Assembly (NCBI GenBank): GCA_902826835.1
Contig: CADEGH010000006.1
Coordinates: 1 to 41,610 of the forward strand
Origin: an uncultured bacterium
GTDB lineage: Bacteria; Planctomycetota; GCA-002687715
Direction: 5' to 3'
DNA length: 41,610 nucleotides
Both the position numbers and the translations under genes were made by a program. A model generated the notes under the pieces. The model did not search any database and had not been told where the DNA came from. It was given only the letters and a program-made list of their open reading frames with translations. Shown piece by piece: positions 35,641-41,610 of the stretch. Position 1 is the stretch's first letter. Each line of letters starts with the position of its first letter.

Positions 35641-38523
35641 ATGGCGAAGATCAGGGTTCACCAGCTCGCAAAGGAACTCGGCATCGACTCCAAGTTGATC
35701 ATGGAGGAAGCCGAACGACACGGGATCAGTGTCAAGAACCACATGTCTTCGCTGAGCGACAGCGAGGAGTTCCTTCTCCGCGCCTTCCTCGAGCCTCTAC
35801 GGGGCACGGCGGCGGAGTCGTCGGTGGCGGAGGCCACCGCGGCCGAGGCGCCGAGTGGGGTCAAGGCCAGCTCGCCGGTCGCCCCTACGGTCGATACCGA
35901 GGTTGCGGTCGAAGACCCGCCGGTGGTCGTGCCGATAGTCGCCCCGATTCCTCGGCGTCCGACCGAAATCACGGCGACGCGACCGGGCGCGATTCCCCTG
36001 AAGCCTCCCACGTCGCCGGTCCTTCCGGTTCCGAGGGTGGCTCCGGTCAGCGCACCGGAACGGACACCGCCGCCAGCGGTGGAACGGACTGCGGCCAGCG
36101 AGCGCCAGGCAGCCCCTCGCGTCGAGACGACGCCCCCGACGCCGGTGGTCCCCTCCGTGGCCGCCCGCGCGGCGGCGCCGCCTCCACGCGAAGTGAAGGT
36201 CGTCAGAGCGGCTCCCCCGGGATCTGCGCCGACCGCGCCGTCGGTCGCGGCGAGGCCCCCCACTCCCCCGGCCCCGGTCGCCCCCGGTCCTGCCCGCGAA
36301 ATTCGAGTCAGCTTTCCCGGTGTCGCGGCCAAGCAGGTGGTGGTTTCGGCTCCGCAGCCTCCCCAGCCTGCGGTCGATCCGAATGCGCCGATCCGCACCT
36401 CGGTCGTCACCCCACCACGGCCCCAGGATCCCGCCAAGTCTCCCCCTCGCGAGGCGCCGCCTCGCCGGCAGGCGGAAATTGTTGGTCGCCGGGACATTCC
36501 GGCTGGGCGACCTCGTCCGCCCGCCCAAAACCCGGGTCAGCCAGGGGCTGCTTCCGGCTTGATGGCGACCCGTACCGAAGGCGGGAAACGCACCTTCGTC
36601 GTAACCGGCCGGGGCAAGCCGCTCGGTCCTGGGCAGCGGCCTCAGCAGACCTTCCCGCCGGGAGTGGTGCCGCGTGGTCGCCCGGGTTCGCCATTGATCG
36701 GACGTGGTCACCAGACCCGCGATCCCGTGGAACAGCGCGCGGGCGCTCCCGCCAGCCTATCGATCGAGCTCCCGACGACCGTGAAGGGCCTGTCGGAGGC
36801 CATGGGCGTCAAGGCGAACATCCTGATCCAACGCCTCTTCGTCAATCACAAGAAGATGATGAAGATCAACGACCCTCTCGACAAAGAGACGGTCGAGCTT
36901 TTGGGACTCGAATTCGACTGCGAAATCACCTGCCGCGAAAAGCAGGACGTCGAGACGAGAGTCCTCGAAGACTTGCAGAAGAACTTCAGCGAGGTCGAAA
37001 CCGATCGTATCGCCCGCGCGCCGATCGTGACCTTCCTCGGGCACGTCGACCATGGCAAGACTTCGTTGCTCGACGCGATCCGTCAAACGAACGTGGCGTC
37101 GCGCGAGCACGGTGGCATCACGCAGCACATCGGCGCGACCCGCGTCACGGTGGGTGACGGCCGCTCCGTCGTGTTCTTGGATACTCCCGGTCACCGGGCG
37201 TTCACCGAGATGCGCGCCCGCGGCGCCCAGATGACCGACGTGGTCGTCTTGGTGGTTGCGGCGGACGACGGCGTCATGCCGCAAACCAAAGAAGCCATCG
37301 CCCACGCGAAAGCGGCCGGCGTTCCGATCGTGGTTGCGCTCAATAAGATCGACAAGCCGGAGGCCAACCCTCTGCGCGTTCGCCAAGAGCTGATGGGCGA
37401 AGGTCTCCAGGACGAGAAGTGGGGCGGTCAGACGATGATCGTCGAAACCTCGGCCACCACCAAACTCGGGATGACCGACCTGATCGACGCGCTCCTCCTC
37501 GAAGCCGAGGTCTTGGAACTCAAGGCCAATCCAAAACGGCCGGCTTTCGGCACCGTGCTCGAAGCGGAGCAGAGCCGCGGCGAAGGCAATGTCGCCCGCC
37601 TCCTCATCCGCGAGGGCACCCTCAAGAAGGGCGACATTTTTGTGTGCGGAACCGCCTACGGTCGTATCCGCGCGATCAAGTCCACCGACAGTCGCTTCAT
37701 CGCCGAGGCCGGACCGGCCATGCCGGTCGAGATCGGCGGCCTGAACGAACTCCCCAAAGCCGGGGATCGCTTCTACGTGCTGCCGAGCCTTGAAGAAGCC
37801 AAAGAAATCGCCTCGAAGCGCATGCATCTCATGCGCGAGAAGGAAATCGCCAAGAAGACCCACGTCAGCCTCGAAAAGCTGTTCGAACAGATCAAGGGTC
37901 AGACCCTCAAGATCATCCTCAAGGTGGACGTGACGGGGTCGCTCGAGGTGCTCAAGAGCGAAATCCAACGTCTGGCCCATCCGGAGATTCGGCCCGAGGT
38001 CATCCATGCCGCGGTCGGTGGAATCACCGAAACCGACGTGGCGCTCGCCGATGCCTCGGACGCCGTCATCTTGGGGTTCCACGTGTCGGCCGACATGGGA
38101 GCGCGGCGGCTCGCCGAGCAGCTCGGCGTCGAAATCCGCATCTACCAGGTCATCTACAAGCTCATCGAAGAGCTCAAGGCGGCCATGGAAGGTCGCCTAG
38201 CGCCGGAAGAGCGGGAGCTCATTACCGGGGAAGCGGTGGTTCGTCAGACTTGGAAGGTTTCTCGCCTGGGTACGATCGCCGGCTGTTTCGTGCAGTCGGG
38301 GGTTCTCAAGAAGGCGAGTCGCATCCGGGTCAGCCGCGGCGGCATCGTCGTGGTTGTGAATACCACCCTGACCTCTCTCAAACGAGTCAAGGACGACGCC
38401 AAGGAAGTCAAGGAAGGTTTCGAGTGCGGACTCATCGTGAACAACTTCGAGAACATCGAAGTGGGCGATGTCTTGACCGCTTTCGAGATCGAATCCCTCC
38501 GCCGAACCTTCGATTCGGCATGA
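35641..38523 (+). CDS. infB: translation initiation factor IF-2
   Basis: The GTPase that places initiator tRNA on the 30S subunit and drives subunit joining. The 960-residue protein has an IF2-N module at about 2-50 ([18 protein letters not shown]), a long Pro/Ala/Arg-rich linker (about 60-370), a second IF2-N-like module (about 376-425, [20 protein letters not shown]), and then the G domain: [12 protein letters not shown] (about 466-477), DTPGHRAF (about 513-520) and NKID (about 567-570). Domains II, III and the fMet-tRNA-binding C2 domain complete it. AAGGAG lies 13 bases before the ATG, a rather long spacing, and overlaps the nusA stop. The linker has strongly biased codon and residue use, which is normal for this protein in GC-rich genomes. 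Confidence 0.97.
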   Translation: MAKIRVHQLAKELGIDSKLIMEEAERHGISVKNHMSSLSDSEEFLLRAFLEPLRGTAAESSVAEATAAEAPSGVKASSPVAPTVDTEVAVEDPPVVVPIVAPIPRRPTEITATRPGAIPLKPPTSPVLPVPRVAPVSAPERTPPPAVERTAASERQAAPRVETTPPTPVVPSVAARAAAPPPREVKVVRAAPPGSAPTAPSVAARPPTPPAPVAPGPAREIRVSFPGVAAKQVVVSAPQPPQPAVDPNAPIRTSVVTPPRPQDPAKSPPREAPPRRQAEIVGRRDIPAGRPRPPAQNPGQPGAASGLMATRTEGGKRTFVVTGRGKPLGPGQRPQQTFPPGVVPRGRPGSPLIGRGHQTRDPVEQRAGAPASLSIELPTTVKGLSEAMGVKANILIQRLFVNHKKMMKINDPLDKETVELLGLEFDCEITCREKQDVETRVLEDLQKNFSEVETDRIARAPIVTFLGHVDHGKTSLLDAIRQTNVASREHGGITQHIGATRVTVGDGRSVVFLDTPGHRAFTEMRARGAQMTDVVVLVVAADDGVMPQTKEAIAHAKAAGVPIVVALNKIDKPEANPLRVRQELMGEGLQDEKWGGQTMIVETSATTKLGMTDLIDALLLEAEVLELKANPKRPAFGTVLEAEQSRGEGNVARLLIREGTLKKGDIFVCGTAYGRIRAIKSTDSRFIAEAGPAMPVEIGGLNELPKAGDRFYVLPSLEEAKEIASKRMHLMREKEIAKKTHVSLEKLFEQIKGQTLKIILKVDVTGSLEVLKSEIQRLAHPEIRPEVIHAAVGGITETDVALADASDAVILGFHVSADMGARRLAEQLGVEIRIYQVIYKLIEELKAAMEGRLAPEERELITGEAVVRQTWKVSRLGTIAGCFVQSGVLKKASRIRVSRGGIVVVVNTTLTSLKRVKDDAKEVKEGFECGLIVNNFENIEVGDVLTAFEIESLRRTFDSA

Positions 38524-38550
38524 TCCCGCCCCTCGTGGCGGTGCTGCCCC

Positions 38551-38832
38551 ATGTACGTCGGGATTTTGCAGGTGGAGTTGGAGTTGCCTGAACCGACCAC
38601 GCTCAAGGACAAGCGCAACATCCTGAGATCGATCAAGGATCGCCTGCGCCGGAAATTCGAAGTCGCGGTCGCGGAAGTCGGACCTCTCCAAATCAAGCGG
38701 GAAGCCACCCTGGGAATCGCGGTGGTATCGAACGAGCCCAAACACGCCCGAGCGCGCATTCAGTCCGCGTTGGAGTGGTTGGAATCGCATCCCGATGTGC
38801 GTGTCTCCGACTCGAGTGCCGAGGTGCTCTGA
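38551..38832 (+). CDS. DUF503/YlxP-family protein
   Basis: A 93-residue protein matching the DUF503 (YlxP) family: MYVGILQVELELPEPTTLKD at the start, then KDKRNILRSIKDRLRRKFEVAVAEV in pieces, and ATLGIAVVSNEPKHARARI. Its fold is a small ferredoxin-like alpha/beta sandwich. Family members commonly lie between infB and rbfA, as here, which points to a role around ribosome assembly or initiation; the exact function is not established. It starts 27 bases after infB. Its stop and the rbfA start share one A (TGATG), so the two are translationally coupled. Confidence 0.92.
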   Translation: MYVGILQVELELPEPTTLKDKRNILRSIKDRLRRKFEVAVAEVGPLQIKREATLGIAVVSNEPKHARARIQSALEWLESHPDVRVSDSSAEVL

Positions 38833-39296
38833 TGCCCAACCCGGTCAAGATCAAACGTCTCGAGTCCCAGATTCAGCGCCGCGTGGCCATGCTGATGATT
38901 CGGGATATGCGCGATCCCAGGATCAGGTCGGTGACCATCACGCGGGTCAAGCTCTCCGGGGACTTGTCGGCGTGCACGGTCCTGTGGTCGACGCTCGAAG
39001 AGGACGGCAAGCGCCGCGCGGTGGAGCGCGCCCTTGACGGGGCGCGCGGGTGGGTCCAGCGCGAAGTCGCGGAGATTCTCGAGACCCGCGTCACGCCGGT
39101 GTTGCGATTCGAATTTGATCCCTCGCTCGAGGGCGCTGACCGCGTCTTCCGCCTGCTTCGGGACGCCGGAGTCGAGAGCACTCCTCCCCTGGCGAGCGAT
39201 AACGGCACGGAATCTCCGGCCGCGGAGGACTCCGTTCCGGCTTCCCCCGACGACCCCGCCCCATCCGACGAGGTCGACGGGTCATCGGCCAACTGA
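38832..39296 (+). CDS. rbfA: ribosome-binding factor A
   Basis: Helps mature the 5' end of 16S rRNA in the 30S subunit and is needed for growth in the cold. The 154-residue protein has the single KH-like core of the family: VKIKRLESQIQRRVAMLMI, RDMRDPRIRSVTITRVKLSG, then LSACTVLWS and RVTPVLRFEFDPSLEGADRV in pieces. Beyond about residue 118 an acidic Ser/Pro/Asp tail of some 35 residues is probably disordered. GAGG lies 7 bases before the ATG, inside the end of the DUF503 gene. The C-terminal codons and the stop run into a 14-base palindrome. Confidence 0.93.
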   Translation: MPNPVKIKRLESQIQRRVAMLMIRDMRDPRIRSVTITRVKLSGDLSACTVLWSTLEEDGKRRAVERALDGARGWVQREVAEILETRVTPVLRFEFDPSLEGADRVFRLLRDAGVESTPPLASDNGTESPAAEDSVPASPDDPAPSDEVDGSSAN

Positions 39297-39305
39297 CGCG
39301 TCAGT
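39292..39305. repeat. perfect 14-base palindrome at the rbfA/glycosyltransferase junction
   Basis: ACTGACGCGTCAGT reads the same on both strands. It covers the rbfA stop codon and ends 3 bases before the next start codon, where a ribosome binding site would normally be. It could be a protein-binding site or a small structure limiting translation of the downstream gene; chance cannot be excluded. Confidence 0.5.
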
Positions 39306-39308
39306 GTC

Positions 39309-40403
39309 ATGAATTGGCGTCCAGGGGAGGTCGGGGAATTCCATCGCATCGCCATCGTGCGCCTCAGCTCGTTCGGCGACGTGGTGATGGCCATGCCGGC
39401 GCTGGCGGGGCTGCGCGCGACTTACCCGAAGGCGCACATCGCCTGGATCGTGGAGTCGCGGGCGCGCAATGTCTTGGAAGCGCATCCCGCCATCGACGAG
39501 ATCATCGAGTTTCCGCGCTCCCGCTGGCGGTCGCTCTGGAAACAGAGGTTCGGGGTCATCCGCAGCGTGCCGGAAGTCAGGCGCTTTTATCGTAGCTTGC
39601 GCGACCGCCGCTTCGATTTGGCGATCGACTTCCAGGGGAACATGAAGAGTGGAACCTGCACCTGGGCGACTCGCGCCCCGGTGCGGATCGGCTATGCGCG
39701 CGACGAGTGCCGGGAGTGGAACACCCTCTTCACCAACCACCACTGGTCGCCAGGGGGACAGCCTCTCCACCGCATGGACCGGGATCGACTCCTGGTTGGG
39801 CAAGTGGGAGTGCCGTTTGCGCCTTGCCCGATCCTCCCCGCGTACTCGCCGGCAGACCGGGCAGCCAGCCGGGACCTGAAGATCGCCGGCGATACCCGGC
39901 CGATCGTGATCCTGCATCCCGGCACCAGCGACTTCATGCCCCACAAGCGGTGGCCACAGGAGGCGTGGATTCAGCTCGGTGATGGCCTGGTCCGCCGATC
40001 CGGGGCGCGGGTTCTCCTGAGCTGGGGCCCGGGGGAAGAAGCTACGGCTAGGTCGGTGCAGCGGGGAATGACGGAAACGGCGGAACTTCTTCCGGATACT
40101 CCTAGCGTGAAGAGCCTGGGTGCCGCCCTAACTCTCGCCGACCTCGTGGTCGGCGGCGACACCGGCCCGGTGCACTTGGCGGTACTCCAGGGCATCGCCA
40201 CGGTCGCCCTGCTCGGCCCCGGCGATCCTCGTCACTACTATCCCTACGGACACGCCGATCGGGCCTTCTACCGGCGGACCGCTTGCTCCCCGTGCCGATT
40301 CCGCGCGTGCCCGAGTCTGGATTGCATGCGAGGTATAGAAGTTGCGCCGGTGTTGGAGAAGTGCGTCCAAATCCTGCACAGGGGCACTGGCTCAGTCACG
40401 TGA
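39309..40403 (+). CDS. GT9-family glycosyltransferase (heptosyltransferase-like)
   Basis: A 364-residue GT-B enzyme of family 9, the group of ADP-heptose:LPS heptosyltransferases. Diagnostic segments are HRIAIVRLSSFGDVVMAMPAL at the N-terminus (given in part), RRFDLAIDFQGNMKSG, PIVILHPGTSDFMPHKRWP and VVGGDTGPVHLAVLQG. These form the acceptor loop and the donor site. In Gram-negative bacteria the enzyme adds heptose to the lipid A core at the inner face of the inner membrane, so its presence fits an outer-membrane organism. It follows rbfA by 12 bases and lacks an obvious Shine-Dalgarno, so it may be read through from the translation operon. A cysteine cluster (CSPCRFRACPSLDC) near the end is typical of the family. 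Confidence 0.9.
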   Translation: MNWRPGEVGEFHRIAIVRLSSFGDVVMAMPALAGLRATYPKAHIAWIVESRARNVLEAHPAIDEIIEFPRSRWRSLWKQRFGVIRSVPEVRRFYRSLRDRRFDLAIDFQGNMKSGTCTWATRAPVRIGYARDECREWNTLFTNHHWSPGGQPLHRMDRDRLLVGQVGVPFAPCPILPAYSPADRAASRDLKIAGDTRPIVILHPGTSDFMPHKRWPQEAWIQLGDGLVRRSGARVLLSWGPGEEATARSVQRGMTETAELLPDTPSVKSLGAALTLADLVVGGDTGPVHLAVLQGIATVALLGPGDPRHYYPYGHADRAFYRRTACSPCRFRACPSLDCMRGIEVAPVLEKCVQILHRGTGSVT

Positions 40404-40443
40404 AATTCTCGGGTCCAGGCTTTTCTCGCGCCGTCGATAGCGA

Positions 40444-40459
40444 GTAGACTAAGGTCTAC
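40444..40459. promoter_or_regulatory. 6-base inverted repeat upstream of the last gene
   Basis: GTAGAC (40444-40449) and GTCTAC (40454-40459) face each other across TAAG. It lies about 70 bases upstream of the start codon, a place fit for an operator, but no matching second copy was found. Confidence 0.3.
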
Positions 40460-40483
40460 CCTGAACTGGTTTGCCGGTCGATT

Positions 40484-40503
40484 CGGCGGGCCTCCCGCCG
40501 TTT
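40484..40503 (+). terminator. GC hairpin between the GT9 gene and the last gene
   Basis: CGGCGGG (40484-40490), a CCT loop and CCCGCCG (40494-40500) form a 7-base all-GC stem followed by TTT. It may end the nusA-to-glycosyltransferase operon. It lies only 27 bases before the next start codon, so it may instead be a leader structure of that gene. Confidence 0.45.
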
Positions 40504-40527
40504 GCCTCGGGAAGAGGGGCTCAGGAG

Positions 40528-41610
40528 ATGCCAAAGACTATGTCGTCACAGAAAATTCTCGGCGCGTCCATGGTTGCGATGGTGATGGGTTCCCTCGCGC
40601 TTGGCCAGCAGGCCAATTCCGCCACGGGAAGCCTGCGGATCAATAACACGGACCCGGGCTTCGGCCCGATTCCGGTCACGGCAGATCCTTGCTCGGGCTT
40701 CCGCTTGAACATCTCCTCGGGTCCCAACGTGAACATGCCGTTCACCCTCACCCTCGGGCCTCTCCTCGTGGGCGCGACCGGGATCCCCTCGGTGGGTGTT
40801 TACGACCTCAATTTCACCAGCCCGGCGTGGCAGGTGGTCATGGACGGGATCTTCGCCGGCAGCCTCGGCGGGAGCCCCTTTTTGAACAATTTCGCCTACA
40901 CCGATTTGGGCGGGCAGTTCGATTTCTCCGGCGCGATCGGGTTCGGCGGAGGGGGAGGACCTATCGGCGCATTCCAGGCCCTGATCCTGGATCCCACCAG
41001 CGCCGGAGGTTTCATCTTCACCGCCGCTACGGATGTCACGGTTCTCACCGCGGCGGTCGGCGGGACTTATGCTCCCCCGGTGGACGGGGCTTTGACTCAC
41101 AATTTTGCGGCGGGCTTCTCGTTCCCCTTCTACGGCGTTTCCTATAGCCAGGTGAACATCTCCGAGAATGGGGTGCTCGGGTTCGGTGCCTTGGCCAGTC
41201 TGACCGCAATGGTGGCGCCCGGTGGTGCCGCGCCGGTGCAGCCCATCACCAACAGCACCGCAATCTTGGGAACCGGTGGAACGGTCGCGCCCCCGAACAT
41301 CGGTATGTTTGAGAACCTCTCCCTCGGCTCGAATGGCGGAGGCGGTTCGATCGTTTGGTCGGAGAGCCCGACCACCTTCAATATCACCTACTGCAACGTC
41401 GTGATCTTGCCAGGGGCATTCACATCGACGTTCACGATCTCGCTCCACGGGACCGCGAGCCCCACCCCCGGACGAATCGAGTTCACAGTGGTGAACGGAC
41501 CGGTGGCCACCCAGGGTAATGGCCGCGTCCTTGGCATCAGCCCGGGGGGTAACGGAGCGGCCTCCCTGTCGCCGACTTTGACGGGCGTCAACCTCAGCGC
41601 CGTCTCGCGC
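40528..41610 (+). CDS. secreted beta-rich protein, 3' end cut off by the window
   Basis: The frame is open from ATG 40528 to the window edge (361 codons). Residues 1-26 form a signal peptide (hydrophobic core MVAMVMGSLALG, likely cleaved before QQA). The mature part is rich in Gly, Ser, Thr and Asn with alternating strands, and contains FSFPFYGVSYSQVNISENGV around residue 200, a module found in many large surface or exported proteins in which a short FPFYG strand is followed by an NG turn. No catalytic motif is visible. Two ATGs compete: 40528, with GAGGGG 8 bases upstream, and 40540; both keep the signal peptide. The low charge and glycine repeats suggest an extracellular or surface-layer role. 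The C-terminus and any sorting signal are beyond the window. Confidence 0.75.
   Translation, partial: MPKTMSSQKILGASMVAMVMGSLALGQQANSATGSLRINNTDPGFGPIPVTADPCSGFRLNISSGPNVNMPFTLTLGPLLVGATGIPSVGVYDLNFTSPAWQVVMDGIFAGSLGGSPFLNNFAYTDLGGQFDFSGAIGFGGGGGPIGAFQALILDPTSAGGFIFTAATDVTVLTAAVGGTYAPPVDGALTHNFAAGFSFPFYGVSYSQVNISENGVLGFGALASLTAMVAPGGAAPVQPITNSTAILGTGGTVAPPNIGMFENLSLGSNGGGGSIVWSESPTTFNITYCNVVILPGAFTSTFTISLHGTASPTPGRIEFTVVNGPVATQGNGRVLGISPGGNGAASLSPTLTGVNLSAVSR

Noticed and set aside
36757..38082. 441-codon open frame on the minus strand
   Set aside because: It is antisense to the GTPase part of infB.

Overview
This is a dense, GC-rich bacterial chromosome segment with almost no non-coding DNA: no stretch over 300 bases lacks a gene. 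The long L28 protein, the ECF sigma factor, the membrane-anchored trypsin-like protease, the FHA protein, the GroES-like protein and the large secreted glycan-active and surface proteins together suggest a Planctomycetota member. That is inference from gene style; there is no rRNA in the window to settle it. No insertion sequence, prophage, CRISPR array or replication origin was seen.

Layout. 1-6.1 kb: the 3' part of an EboE-like TIM-barrel gene, a HEAT-repeat gene with a good sigma70 promoter, a BON-domain gene on the opposite strand, then leuS and rpmB. 6.1-9.9 kb: a 1049-residue secreted heparinase II/III-like polysaccharide lyase, divergent from an orphan GroES-like gene. 10.0-13.7 kb: tRNA-Ile2 (CAU), an ECF sigma factor with a possible autoregulatory promoter, a DinG/XPD-type helicase lacking one expected Fe-S cysteine, and a small lipoprotein. 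13.8-19.4 kb: a tightly packed minus-strand cluster of ABC ATPase, polytopic membrane protein, helical hypothetical protein, K+-dependent membrane pyrophosphatase (hppA) and ribosome silencing factor (rsfS). 19.6-22.4 kb: an FHA protein convergent with two coupled GT4 glycosyltransferases. 22.5-27.2 kb: hutH-hutU (histidine to imidazolonepropionate) followed by a membrane-tethered serine protease. 27.3-29.5 kb: two RNA-modification genes back to back (SpoU methyltransferase, RluD-type pseudouridine synthase) and a gamma-carbonic-anhydrase-like gene. 29.7-34.3 kb: a minus-strand operon of histidine kinase, sigma54-dependent response regulator, thiS, thiG and CPBP protease. 34.5-40.4 kb: the plus-strand information-processing operon nusA-infB-ylxP/DUF503-rbfA with a GT9 heptosyltransferase-like gene at its end. 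40.5 kb to the edge: the 5' part of a secreted beta-rich protein gene.

Many junctions are 4-base stop/start overlaps (ATGA or TTGA), so translational coupling is the rule inside the minus-strand clusters. No single previously undescribed system stands out with certainty. The points most worth a second look are the histidine kinase with degenerate ATP-binding boxes wired to a thiazole-synthesis operon, the ABC/PPase/RsfS cluster, the orphan GroES-like protein, the thiS tail that doubles as the thiG ribosome binding site, and a GT4 gene whose conserved N-terminus lies upstream of any normal start codon.
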